From NCBI GenBank assembly GCA_964383365.1, contig CAYLHF010000018.1, positions 1-64,000 of the forward strand: a stretch of 64,000 nt of DNA, given 5' to 3'. The translations under genes and the position numbers were made by a program. The notes beneath the pieces are model-generated. The model ran no database searches. It saw nothing but the letters and a program-made list of their open reading frames with translations, and was not told where the DNA came from. This DNA comes from CAYLHF01 sp964383365 (GTDB taxonomy: Bacteria > Bacteroidota > Rhodothermia > Rhodothermales > UBA10348). Shown here piece by piece: positions 54,001 to 62,980 of this stretch (positions are counted from its first letter, which is position 1; the number at the start of each line of letters is the position of its first letter).

Positions 54001-55007
54001 AGACGGTAAGCGGAAGCACGGATACGGCGTTCAGTGGCAATTTAAACGTGACGGTATTCGATGCTGTCCGCAGAGTTCCACTGCTGATACAACGGTTTAT
54101 GCGGACGCCGTACTACCGGATTCGGGAAGACCTGATCTGGCGGGGAGACGTCGAAGTTACCAACGGGCTATTCACGGCATCCTTCGTCGTCCCCAAAGAT
54201 ATTTCTTACTCGAACGAACCCGGAAGAATATCGGCGTATGCATCGTCGGCGACGGAAGATGCGATCGGTTATTCGGAGAACTTCCTCGTCGGGGGCACCT
54301 CTGATAATCCCCCGGATGACCGACTGGGTCCTGCGATCAGTCTCTTTCTCAACGATACGACGTTTGTCGCCGGAGGCAGTGTGTCTTCAAATCCGCAACT
54401 CCTCGTGAGACTATCGGATCAGAGTGGCATAAACACCATCGGTGCCGGTGTCGGACATGAAATGTTGCTCGTCGTGGACGGACAGGAAGGGGCTGCACAG
54501 GACATCAGCAGCGGTTTTATCGCCGACAAAAATTCGTTTCAACGCGGCGTGACCACATGGCCTATTGTGCTCAGTGAACCCGGTGTACATACACTCTCGG
54601 TGAGAGCCTGGGACGTCTTGAATAATTCAAGTACCGCAGAATTGTCTTTTGTTATCGCAAATGATGGGGTATTTTCCGTTACTAATGTGTATAACTATCC
54701 GAATCCGATGAGTCGGGGAACCCGATTCGTCTTTGAACACAATCAACCGGTGGGTACGCCGGCGAGCGTTCGGGTTCGGATTTACACCCTCAACGGACAA
54801 ATCATACGTACGATTGATTCGGAAGAAGCGCTGCCGGGCGGAGTCCTGAACTCGCAAGTAGTTCAGATTCCATGGGATGGTCGTGATGAGGACTTCGATC
54901 GCGTAGCTACCGGGATCTACTTGTATAAGTTACGCGTCGAAGTGGACTCTGCCGCTGGAGACCGAAAGGTCGAAGAGCGGGTCGAAAAAATCGCAGTTAT
55001 CAGATAG
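51003..55007 (+). CDS. porU: Type IX secretion signal peptidase/sortase PorU (C25 family)
   Basis: PorU is the surface protease that removes C-terminal sorting domains from type IX cargo and attaches cargo to lipopolysaccharide. From ATG 51003 the protein has 1334 residues and a signal peptide (about 1-32, ending GRAQ). A large beta-rich N-terminal region precedes the gingipain-type domain (about 580-960), with catalytic His830 in YSGHGGPDG and Cys864 in TATCSFGWW, 34 residues apart as in gingipains. The end (about 1240-1334, VYNYPNPMSRGTRF...KIAVIR) is a sandwich domain like type IX C-terminal domains. PorV follows after 164 bp. Other type IX genes are not in the window. Confidence 0.92.
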   Translation: MRVSTNYLFKRLIRWGILSISLLATAFTGRAQALRTQTLTDDGVTAVVEFRADWKQSLTEAVDSSGIQSWSENDFDRFVAGFDEMSETIELGSLQEPGVRVLQSEYDELKVDVSSLPWNRSVPVARAYGIGMYRKMPTASVSVPIFTLDPETGILRRYKRVQVRISRPTDVAAFSEALVQRTNPHVTIDRSALADGSVFKIQITEEGIYRIDRGLLSSIGLNPDSIEPDNIQIFGNAGKPLPALNGAFRFADVNENAVFVRGGGDGKFDDSDVVLFYASGPKGWSFVNGSWEHFVHPFSNDNVYFLKVGTDAGKRIAPVSFPGLPNATIQSSTLGRYALDIEEQVWSREHGSGQDWMSQTLRSGGSREFFSGLQLPGLMSGTVSYVTRLAIASNPRATVAFSSGGVVLGQITTPRITVDGAEFDSAVPSNFSFTQNVLAGQSLDLSMRLLAQINEPEAALDWVEVFYDQSLQASDDFLRFAARPGSTGNQTFQLRGFSTTPQVWDVTSPDLYSGLGVRIASGVAEVQYDATLGGGPHEFIAFTESSARSLSSDAVTAVANQNLHGLTTFPDLVIVAAAPFLDAANRLAEHRRGDGLSVLVTERDQIYNEFSGGVPDMRAIRDYFKFLYDRAPDQASLLRYALLMGDGHYDFRGLSALQSQQNNWIFPFETETSTFADGTYTSDDYFGLLDDNEGVWKYTNFFAVSEERVDIGIGRIPAQTPGEAEAVVDKIIRYESPSTLGPWRSLYTAVADDGPNGLAAQQNDADLHIQNIDQVTTLIEGGLFPEINIKKIYAESFDRVFLNGFRIPGAKQAVNAALSQGTLVFNYSGHGGPDGLSQEEIFTTEDAISLGNRDRLAIFVTATCSFGWWDLEDFQSGAEVLLLNPNGGTVALLTTVRLVYTSGDLTSLNAGLNRAINESMFALDPDGLPQRLGDVMREIKNTRVGLQGNSRKFNLLGDPSMRIGLPTEHVDIERLNSTPLGTTEGQMKALDRVDISGTVKTVSGSTDTAFSGNLNVTVFDAVRRVPLLIQRFMRTPYYRIREDLIWRGDVEVTNGLFTASFVVPKDISYSNEPGRISAYASSATEDAIGYSENFLVGGTSDNPPDDRLGPAISLFLNDTTFVAGGSVSSNPQLLVRLSDQSGINTIGAGVGHEMLLVVDGQEGAAQDISSGFIADKNSFQRGVTTWPIVLSEPGVHTLSVRAWDVLNNSSTAELSFVIANDGVFSVTNVYNYPNPMSRGTRFVFEHNQPVGTPASVRVRIYTLNGQIIRTIDSEEALPGGVLNSQVVQIPWDGRDEDFDRVATGIYLYKLRVEVDSAAGDRKVEERVEKIAVIR

Positions 55008-55171
55008 GAAATACTATAGGCTGAACGCTACAGGATTTATTGGCAATCATTGGAGTATTGCGCTTATCCCTGGCAATTTGCATTGCCGGATTATTATAGA
55101 CTTTCCTAACTTCCACGTGTCAAACTGATATGTACGTTCTCTCAACTCGCCGTATGGGTGTGTTACGCTCG

Positions 55172-56320
55172 ATGAAATCCCGGAATTTCAAAACGGTTAT
55201 GGCCCTCTTCATGACTGTGGCCCTCTCTGCCGGAGCAGCCATGGCTCAAGTCGGCGGTTCCGCCGTAGTCTTTTTGAAGATCGAGCCGGACAGTCGCGCT
55301 GCCGGCATGGGCAATGCTGGCGTTGCACTCGCCGATAATGCCAGTGCCATCTTCTGGAATCCTGCAGGACTTGCGTTTCAGAAAGGTACGGAGGCGGCAA
55401 TAACGCACTCAAACTGGCTCCCCGAATTCAATGCGGGCTTGTTCTACGAGTACCTGGTCGCAAAACATCACGTACCTGGATGGGGAACGTTCGGTGCCCA
55501 CCTGACCTACCTTTTTCTGGGCGAGCACGAAGGTCGAGATGCACAGAATAATCCGACCGGCAATTTCAAGTCGTATGACCTCGCACTGGGTGTTTCGTAC
55601 GGGTTCAAGGTGTCCAAGAAATTTGCTCTGGGAACGAGCCTTCGATTCATCTACTCCAACCTTGCCCCGGGTCAGGTGGTCGGTGCGCAGGAGACCAAGG
55701 CTGGAGTGTCGACAGCGTTTGATGTCGCCGGTCTGTACAAATCATCCAAATTCGGATTGGGTGAGACCATGAAGGGACAGCTTTCCCTGGGTTTTAATCT
55801 GGCCAACATGGGTCCCAAGATCCAGTACTCGGACAACGCCCAGGCCGACCCCATTCCGACAAACCTTCGATTCGGATACGCTTTCAAGCTTGAGTTCGAT
55901 GAATTCAATTCGATTACGTGGGTCACAGACTTCAATAAGGATCTCATCCATTACTCGCAGACTGACTCTACTACGCGGAAGGCGGATTCCTTTGTCAAGG
56001 CGATCTTCTCATCCTGGTCACCGGTCAAGATTCAGCGAAATGCCCTCAACTCAGATACTCCTGAGTTTGAGACACTCGGTGTGCTCGATCAGCTTACGAT
56101 CGGGACCGGACTCGAGTACTGGTACGATAACACACTGGCACTCAGAACCGGTTATTTTTATGAGAATCCGAATAATGGGAACAGAAAGTTTCTGACATTG
56201 GGAGCCGGCGTGAGATACAATATCATCGGTATCGACTTCTCGTACATTTATGCGCTCGAGGAGAACTCGCCGCTGGCCAATACCATGCGATTCTCGCTGC
56301 TTCTGAATTTTGCCAAGTAA
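55172..56320 (+). CDS. porV: Type IX secretion outer-membrane protein PorV
   Basis: PorV is an outer-membrane barrel of the FadL-like type that picks up cargo from the secretion channel and delivers it to PorU. The 382-residue protein has a signal peptide (1 to about 25, ending AMAQ), then the PorV/PorQ hallmark FLKIEPDSRAAGMGNAGVALADNASAIFWNPAGLA, alternating strands, and a terminal strand MRFSLLLNFAK. Three in-frame ATGs exist (55130, 55154, 55172); the last puts the signal peptide at the N-terminus. Located directly after porU, the usual partner. Confidence 0.92.
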   Translation: MKSRNFKTVMALFMTVALSAGAAMAQVGGSAVVFLKIEPDSRAAGMGNAGVALADNASAIFWNPAGLAFQKGTEAAITHSNWLPEFNAGLFYEYLVAKHHVPGWGTFGAHLTYLFLGEHEGRDAQNNPTGNFKSYDLALGVSYGFKVSKKFALGTSLRFIYSNLAPGQVVGAQETKAGVSTAFDVAGLYKSSKFGLGETMKGQLSLGFNLANMGPKIQYSDNAQADPIPTNLRFGYAFKLEFDEFNSITWVTDFNKDLIHYSQTDSTTRKADSFVKAIFSSWSPVKIQRNALNSDTPEFETLGVLDQLTIGTGLEYWYDNTLALRTGYFYENPNNGNRKFLTLGAGVRYNIIGIDFSYIYALEENSPLANTMRFSLLLNFAK

Positions 56321-56361
56321 GTCAGCGCTGATACGGCGTATTTGATGAAGGTGCCATCCGC

Positions 56362-59300
56362 ATGAAGGGACAACGCTGTACCGGGTGGGCCCTCCATTCA
56401 GGAATTTTCGTCAGCGGCCTCCTCTGGCTGTTTTCGACCACTGTAAGCGCTCCTGTCGTTGCCCAGAGCAGTGCCGGGCGACTCACGAGAGTCGCGGCTC
56501 CGCGGTACGACGTGGTCGCCTTGAGAGTCGAATTTCAACCGGATTCGTCGCGATTTTCGAGTGGTGACGGAACGTTCGGTGGAGCACTCTTCGCAGACAC
56601 AGATCCACCCAAGATCGATCCTCTTCCCCACGATGCCGAATATTTCAGAGCACATCTGTCATTTCTTCAGCATTACATCGGCAGGGTTTCTGATGGAAGA
56701 ACCGTTATCGAAACACATCTCCTTCCGTCTATTGTCAGGGTTTCGGGAACCATGGGGCACTACGCCCCCACGGGAATGGATTCAGGTACGGATGCCGAAT
56801 TGGCGAAGCTCGCATCTCTTGTGGCCGAAGCCTGGAGCGGTGTGACGGACAGTCTTCCGGAGGGGCTCGATCCCGAAAGAACCGCGTTCATTCTGTTTCA
56901 CGCAGGTGTCGGACGAGATATCGAACTGCTCGGAACGACACTCGACAAGACACCCGAAGACCTTCCATCGCTATTCTTTGACCATCGCTCGCTCGATCGC
57001 CTTCTGGGTTCATTCGATGTCATGATCGACGGATTTCCCGTGTCCAATACACTCGTCATTCCGCGCACAGAGACGCGAAGAGGGACGGATTTCATTCAGA
57101 ATACCGGGTTTCTGGCAGAATTCTCTATCAATGGTATGCTCGCTGCCAGCTTCCTGAATTATCTCGGGGTGCCGGATCTATTCGACACGATCTCAGGCAA
57201 AAGCGCAATTGGTCCGTTCGGTGTGATGGATGGACTGGGAATTTTTGCGTATTCGGGACTGCTGCCTCCGGAACCTTCCGCGTGGACCAAATCTTTCCTG
57301 GGTTGGTCAGACACGATTGTCCTTTCAGGGTTGGACCCGGAGACCGTCGAGCTCCGGCATTCTGGCGACGCCCTGGCGAACGATGCGTTGATCGTTCCGG
57401 TCTCGGCAGGAGAATATTTTCTGGTCGAAAATAGAAATCGTGATCCTGAGGGCGACGGTGTGTCGTTACAGGTCTGGAACGAAGGGATAGTGACCGATGT
57501 CCATTTTGATAACGGCGCTGACGACTTCAACTCGTCGACCGTGTCCGGTTTCCCGGGCGGGGTTGTGGTCAATGCAGATAACTTCGATTTTGCCCTTCCG
57601 GGAGGGAAGGATGACCAGGGAACGATACTCAATGGCGGTTTACTGATCTGGCACATCGATGAGCGTCGGCTCGCAGCGGGTCTTGTGGACAATCAGGTTA
57701 ATGCCGATCCCGACGCCCGATCGATAGATCTTGAAGAAGCGGACGGGGCTCAGGATCTGGGATTTCCAGGTGCAGGGCTTTTCGGACCCGCATTCGATGT
57801 GGGATCGCCGTTCGATTTCTACTATCAGGATAATCCGGTCTCGGTAATCACGGCCACGGGCAGTGAGATACGATTGTATGAAAATCGATTCGGCCCGGAC
57901 ACGACACCCGACAGCCGATCCAACGGAGGAGGCGCCAGTTTTGTAGACCTGTCCGGATTTTCCCTGCCCGGGCCGGTGATGAACGTGACGTATACGCGCA
58001 TTTCAGAGGATGGCATTGTTGTTCTTCCTGAGTTCGGGAGGGATCTGTCGGCCGTTTTTACGGCGACGGACGCAGTGGTGGGTCCTGCCTTTTCGAAGCC
58101 GGATCTGTCGGCCGCGTCCATACGGTTCTTCGGTCAGGGTGGCTTTGAATACCTGGTTTTCGGTGTGTCTCCGGATGGCGTCGGGCACGCGGTATTGACG
58201 CGGCCGACGTCGCTTGGTGGTGATGTCAGACTCGATCATTTACTTTCCACACCTCCGGTCATCGTGGGAGATCGGATCATCGCCGCTGCCGTGGAGGGAT
58301 TCAGAACGATTCGGTCCGACGGTACGGAGGGATTTCTTTCGTCCGGGTTTCCGTCGACGCTCCAGATTATCAGCCCCCTCTCGCCTGTTATAGCGCTTCC
58401 GGACGGTTCGGTGCACCTCGCCGTCAAGGCTTTACGAGGAGATCTTCTGCTCTCTGTTCGGGACGGTCTTCTGGACATTCTTGCGCTCGATGGACTGCGG
58501 TCGGTCGCTGCTACGGACGCGTCCGAGTTGATCTTTGTGCGCGATGATGGAACGGACATCGAGGGGGTGGCAACGTCCGGCACGGGTGTTACGTCATCCT
58601 GGTCCTATTCGCGTCTCGTGTCCTCCGATCCCATTCAGGCGTCGTTCGGTGTCGATCGTGACGGCCTCATCGGTGTCGTTCCCGATCCAGACGCGGGTCT
58701 GATTAACGTGCTGGAATCGGATAGTAGAGTCGTCACGGTTGATGTGTCCTCGTACGCTCCCGGCCGGTTGTCGGGTCAGCCGGTCCTCGTCGATCTGGAC
58801 GCAGACGGACTTCTCGACGTAATCCTGACCGTCGGCCCGAATCTCCTTGCCTTCGACCGGGCCGGTGCGATGATTGCGGGATTCCCTGTCCCATTGCGAT
58901 GGGAAGCCGTCGGGCAACCCGTCGTAGCCGATGTCGCCGGTTCGGGCCAGCTGTCGATTCTGGTTTCGGCGGCAGACGGGCGTATCGACGCATATGATAC
59001 TGAAAATATGGGGAGACTGGTTCCTGGATTTCCTCTCTCAGTGGGTAAAAGAGCGAATGCGTCTCCAACGCTCGAAGGCGGTCGTCTGGCAGGAATTTCG
59101 GCGGACGGTTCGTTGAAGGTCTGGCAGATTGATGCGTTGGGAGCCGTTTCGAGAGAGGCATCTGATGGTCCGGGGAATATCAATTTCACCCGACTCACCG
59201 CTATCCATCTTCCCACGGTGAAATCAGGTCTGATAGATCGAGCGGAAACGTACAATTGGCCCAACCCCGTTCGAGAAGGCATGACACGCTTCCGGGTACT

Positions 59301-59514
59301 CGTCTCGAGTCCGGGTGACATCCAGATCAAGATTGTAGATATGTCTGGAAACCTCGTCGATGTACTGGAACGATCAGGTGTCGTAGGTGGGATTCCTGTG
59401 GAAATACCCTGGAAGACGTCGGCAGGGAGTGGCGTTTACTTTGCGCGAATCACTGTTCACGCAGCGAACGGAGCGTCAGAAACCACGTTGGTTAAACTCG
59501 CTGTAATCAAGTAG
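56362..59514 (+). CDS. M6 metalloprotease-like secreted protein with missing zinc motif and sorting-type C-terminus
   Basis: A 1050-residue exported protein with a signal peptide (about 1-34, ending VVAQ). Its centre matches M6 (immune-inhibitor-A-like) proteases: after the protease core comes GGLLIWHIDERRLAAG and SIDLEEADGAQDLGFP, typical of that family. The zinc site should read AHEFGHYLGLPDLYD; here it is AASFLNYLGVPDLFDT, with residues 262-266 ASFLN, so both His and the Glu are lost. A long beta-propeller-like region follows (about 560-960, with DLDADGLLDVILTVG repeats), then a C-terminal domain (AETYNWPNPVREGMTRF...KLAVIK) like that of PorU. It probably binds rather than cuts. The ATG is 42 bp after the porV stop. 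Confidence 0.78.
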   Translation: MKGQRCTGWALHSGIFVSGLLWLFSTTVSAPVVAQSSAGRLTRVAAPRYDVVALRVEFQPDSSRFSSGDGTFGGALFADTDPPKIDPLPHDAEYFRAHLSFLQHYIGRVSDGRTVIETHLLPSIVRVSGTMGHYAPTGMDSGTDAELAKLASLVAEAWSGVTDSLPEGLDPERTAFILFHAGVGRDIELLGTTLDKTPEDLPSLFFDHRSLDRLLGSFDVMIDGFPVSNTLVIPRTETRRGTDFIQNTGFLAEFSINGMLAASFLNYLGVPDLFDTISGKSAIGPFGVMDGLGIFAYSGLLPPEPSAWTKSFLGWSDTIVLSGLDPETVELRHSGDALANDALIVPVSAGEYFLVENRNRDPEGDGVSLQVWNEGIVTDVHFDNGADDFNSSTVSGFPGGVVVNADNFDFALPGGKDDQGTILNGGLLIWHIDERRLAAGLVDNQVNADPDARSIDLEEADGAQDLGFPGAGLFGPAFDVGSPFDFYYQDNPVSVITATGSEIRLYENRFGPDTTPDSRSNGGGASFVDLSGFSLPGPVMNVTYTRISEDGIVVLPEFGRDLSAVFTATDAVVGPAFSKPDLSAASIRFFGQGGFEYLVFGVSPDGVGHAVLTRPTSLGGDVRLDHLLSTPPVIVGDRIIAAAVEGFRTIRSDGTEGFLSSGFPSTLQIISPLSPVIALPDGSVHLAVKALRGDLLLSVRDGLLDILALDGLRSVAATDASELIFVRDDGTDIEGVATSGTGVTSSWSYSRLVSSDPIQASFGVDRDGLIGVVPDPDAGLINVLESDSRVVTVDVSSYAPGRLSGQPVLVDLDADGLLDVILTVGPNLLAFDRAGAMIAGFPVPLRWEAVGQPVVADVAGSGQLSILVSAADGRIDAYDTENMGRLVPGFPLSVGKRANASPTLEGGRLAGISADGSLKVWQIDALGAVSREASDGPGNINFTRLTAIHLPTVKSGLIDRAETYNWPNPVREGMTRFRVLVSSPGDIQIKIVDMSGNLVDVLERSGVVGGIPVEIPWKTSAGSGVYFARITVHAANGASETTLVKLAVIK

Positions 59515-59518
59515 CCGT

Positions 59519-62500
59519 ATGACCACAAAGAGGTACATTCTTCTTCTTTTTGCCGTCCTGCTGGTCTCCGGTCCGGTGCGTGCACAAGTTTCTCCTGCAT
59601 TCTACGATTATGTCAGAAGTGACCTGAAGTGGTACACGATAGAGACCGAACATTTCCTCGTTCACTTCCACGCCGATGAGAACGGAGACGGGAGTAACCG
59701 AACGGCGCGAACGGTGGCTCGTATCGCCGAGCAGATTTATGGCCCCATCACATCACTGTACGACCACGTGCCCGACACGAAGGTCTCGTTTATTCTGAAG
59801 GATTTTGAGGACTACTCGAATGGAGCTGCGTATTTCTTCGATAATATGATCGAGATATGGGCCCCGGCGCTGATTACGCCGTATCGAGGAGATCATAACT
59901 GGCTCCGGAATGTGATTTCGCACGAGTTCACACACATGATCCAGGTCCAGAAAGCAATGAAAGGGGGGCGTAAACTTCCCTTTTATTACCTCCAGGTTCT
60001 CGACTATGAAGACGTCCGCAGGCCCGATGTGCTCTACGGCTTTCCGAATGTGATTGCCTCCTATCCCGTTCCGGTACTGAACAACCCTGCGTGGCTCGCC
60101 GAGGGTACCGCCCAGTTTCAGCGTATCTGGATGGACTACGACCGCTGGGATTCGCACCGGGACATGCTCCTGAGGACCCGTATTCTGGCAGGGAAGGAGT
60201 TATCCCTCGCCGATATGGGGGGATTTTACTCACACACATCCCTCCTGCGCGAGTCCGTCTATAACCACGGATTCGCCCTCACGCAGTATCTGGCTGATCG
60301 TTTTGGAGAGGACGGACTCCGGACGCTCAGTTCGCAGTTGGGCAATTGGACCAATTGGAATTTCTCTCAGGCGGCAAAAGATGCCTTCGGTCTTCCCGGA
60401 ACACAGATTTATTCCGACTGGATCTCGGAACTCAGGTCCGGATACGAATTGAGTACGCGAGAAATTCGAGCCTCTGAACGAACGGGTCAGGTGATCGAAG
60501 CCGAAGGATTCAATAATTTCTATCCCCGGTATTCTCCAGACGGTAGAAAAATTGCGTATTTGTCCAATAAAGGGCAGGATTTCAGCCGGACGTCCCTGTA
60601 CGTCATCGACCTGACTGACGGAGACCTGACCGAAGACAGCGAAAGCACAGACGGCGGCCCGACCGATACCGGCCTCGTGGCAGGACGGACAGAAATAGAG
60701 CTCCCGGCGGGCAATTATGGTGGAACAGTCGGGCTCACCTGTTCGCTGGGTCACGCACTCGTTCCCAGTGTTACCGGACCGATCAGTTGGAGGCCGGACG
60801 GAAAGGCCGTTGCGTACGTCCGGACCAAAGATACGCGGCTCGGGAAATTCTACGCCGACCTGTATACGTTCGAGATCGAGAGCCGGAAGGAAAAAAGGCT
60901 CTCCACCGGTCTTCGCGCAAGCAGTCCGGCCTACAGCCCGAATGGAACCCGGGTGGCTTTCGTCCGGCAGGGGGACGGCAGTACGAATCTGTCTGTGCTG
61001 AACCTCGAAACAGGGAAAATAACGCAGTTGACCGACTACAAAGACGGATCTCAGGTCACGGAGCCCGCGTGGTACCCGGGAGGTGGATGGATTTACTTCG
61101 GTCTCACCCAGGGGCATGGACGGGATATCTTCCGGGTGAACCTCGAGAATACCCGGTCAGAACCCGTCTTGCGAACGATGCACGACGAACGGACTCCCAC
61201 CTTCGATCGAGATGGAAAGTGGCTGTATTACTCTTCGGACCGGACCGGCATTTTTAACCTGTATCGTTCGCCGATCGACTCTCTATCGGGCCCGCATGTG
61301 GATCCAACGGACCCGGAGCAGCTCACCAATGAGCTCGGGGGTGCTTTCATGGCTGACATTGGGCCGCAGCAACAAGTCGTGTACTCGAGCTACAAGTGGG
61401 ACGGATACAAGATCAGTCAACTCGCGCATCCGACCTCGGTCGAACTTCCCGTAGTCTACTCGCCACCGACTGTGTTTGTGAAGGCACGTCCGTATGGGGA
61501 TCGTTCGCCAGAACAGGTCACACTCGACAGGGCAGATGATTCAGCTATTCGGGCGTATTCCGTCGACGTGCTGAAGGACAGTGAACGTCCGGACAGTTCG
61601 GCCAGCCAGATGGGAACGCCCCGACCCTACAGCAACGTGTTTACCTCCTTCAGCTTTCTCCCGGTACTGAGACTCGACCAGTATGTATCGAGAAAAAGGA
61701 GTCGAACCGATGTCCGACTCTCGGACAGGACAAGACTGGGTACCCTCTGGCGAAACACAAAAATTGGAGCGTATACGGCGTCCCGTGAGATCATGAATGG
61801 CCTGTCCATGTTTGGTGGCCTGCTCATCGGTCCAGGGTCGAGATCGGCCGGGTCGTTCGGCGACTTCATTTCGCCGTCCAATTTGCTCAAGCTGGAACGC
61901 GACCTGTTCCTTCAGTTTGACTATAACAAAGGACTGGGATTTATTCCCGCGCGGTGGTCACCACAATTCTCTCTCGAACTGTTCAATATCAGAAGAAACG
62001 TGGAGAACGGTCTGGCGATAGAAGAATTCCCCTGCACCGCCTGTTTCCCGGACACCACGCTGACCGATCTATCCTATAATCTCTGGGAGATAGGACTCTC
62101 CGGTCGCAGCAAGGTCAGTCGATCCCTTCTTCTTGAGGCAGGATTCAGTATCAGCCCGTACCGGGTAACGACGGAGCGATTCTTCTCGAAGGAATTACAG
62201 CAGACCATTTCAGAATCTTCCTCGCGATACTTCATCGGGAAGTCCACACACGTCAAACTCTACTACGAGGCGTTTCATCCATACAAGAATGCCGATGTTG
62301 TCCCGATAGGGGCCCGTATTGAATTATCATTCGAACGGGAAAACGGACGCCTGCTGAAGGAATTTTCACTCAATGACGGGTTTCTGAAACCGGTCTACGA
62401 ACGCTCGACGATCAACCGGGTTGTGCTTTCGGGTAGAATCGGGTTTCAGGCCCCGGGACCAGGATCATCACGAGGGGCGACCGGAATCGGTATCCGTTTC

Positions 62501-62968
62501 AGGGCATCGAGCATTCTCGGGAAGAAAGTCGACGACTTCTATGATGATTACGTTGGTGGATTGACCGGTGCACGTGGTTATCCGTTCTATGCGATGGGAG
62601 GAAACGAGACTCTCTGGGGGCAGCTTTCCTATACGTTTCCCCTCGTCTCCAAGATCGGGAAGCAATTCCTGTTTACATACGTCGATAAGATATATGCGCG
62701 TATCTATACTGATGCGGCGATTGCGTGGTCGGGATCGTGGCCGGGTCTGAATAATGCAAGAAAAGACACGGGAATGGAACTACGATTCGGGTTAGGATCG
62801 TACTATCTGCTTCCTACGGCGGTATTTGTGAGTGCGACCTACGGTCTGGATACATTCGAATTCAGACTGGACGACGGATTCGTAACGCCCGACGGAAGAA
62901 ATTTTGTGACGTACGGTCGAAACGTTCAGTGGCACGTAGGTGTGCTCTTCGGATTCGATCAACTCTGA
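59519..62968 (+). CDS. Fusion of gluzincin metalloprotease, TolB-like propeller and outer-membrane barrel
   Basis: An 1149-residue exported protein with a signal peptide (1 to about 22, ending VRAQ). Residues about 30-310 form a metalloprotease: HEFTH at 135-139 and the third ligand Glu195 in WLAEGTAQF. Residues about 325-660 carry TolB/PD40 repeats, such as FYPRYSPDGRKIAYLSNKG and SPAYSPNGTRVAFVRQGDG. From about 690 onward, amphipathic strands and a GARGY motif (Arg1019) in TGARGYPFYAMGGNETLWGQLSY resemble the Omp85/BamA barrel C-terminus, ending HVGVLFGFDQL. It starts 4 bp after the previous stop. It is probably a surface protease anchored by its own barrel. Each domain is supported by motif, the combined role is inferred. 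Confidence 0.82.
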   Translation: MTTKRYILLLFAVLLVSGPVRAQVSPAFYDYVRSDLKWYTIETEHFLVHFHADENGDGSNRTARTVARIAEQIYGPITSLYDHVPDTKVSFILKDFEDYSNGAAYFFDNMIEIWAPALITPYRGDHNWLRNVISHEFTHMIQVQKAMKGGRKLPFYYLQVLDYEDVRRPDVLYGFPNVIASYPVPVLNNPAWLAEGTAQFQRIWMDYDRWDSHRDMLLRTRILAGKELSLADMGGFYSHTSLLRESVYNHGFALTQYLADRFGEDGLRTLSSQLGNWTNWNFSQAAKDAFGLPGTQIYSDWISELRSGYELSTREIRASERTGQVIEAEGFNNFYPRYSPDGRKIAYLSNKGQDFSRTSLYVIDLTDGDLTEDSESTDGGPTDTGLVAGRTEIELPAGNYGGTVGLTCSLGHALVPSVTGPISWRPDGKAVAYVRTKDTRLGKFYADLYTFEIESRKEKRLSTGLRASSPAYSPNGTRVAFVRQGDGSTNLSVLNLETGKITQLTDYKDGSQVTEPAWYPGGGWIYFGLTQGHGRDIFRVNLENTRSEPVLRTMHDERTPTFDRDGKWLYYSSDRTGIFNLYRSPIDSLSGPHVDPTDPEQLTNELGGAFMADIGPQQQVVYSSYKWDGYKISQLAHPTSVELPVVYSPPTVFVKARPYGDRSPEQVTLDRADDSAIRAYSVDVLKDSERPDSSASQMGTPRPYSNVFTSFSFLPVLRLDQYVSRKRSRTDVRLSDRTRLGTLWRNTKIGAYTASREIMNGLSMFGGLLIGPGSRSAGSFGDFISPSNLLKLERDLFLQFDYNKGLGFIPARWSPQFSLELFNIRRNVENGLAIEEFPCTACFPDTTLTDLSYNLWEIGLSGRSKVSRSLLLEAGFSISPYRVTTERFFSKELQQTISESSSRYFIGKSTHVKLYYEAFHPYKNADVVPIGARIELSFERENGRLLKEFSLNDGFLKPVYERSTINRVVLSGRIGFQAPGPGSSRGATGIGIRFRASSILGKKVDDFYDDYVGGLTGARGYPFYAMGGNETLWGQLSYTFPLVSKIGKQFLFTYVDKIYARIYTDAAIAWSGSWPGLNNARKDTGMELRFGLGSYYLLPTAVFVSATYGLDTFEFRLDDGFVTPDGRNFVTYGRNVQWHVGVLFGFDQL

Positions 62969-62980
62969 CCCGGGTAAGCT

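Noticed and set aside
60230..61117. A 295-codon frame antisense to the protease-barrel gene
   Set aside because: The sense frame shows protease, propeller and barrel motifs throughout; the antisense frame shows none.
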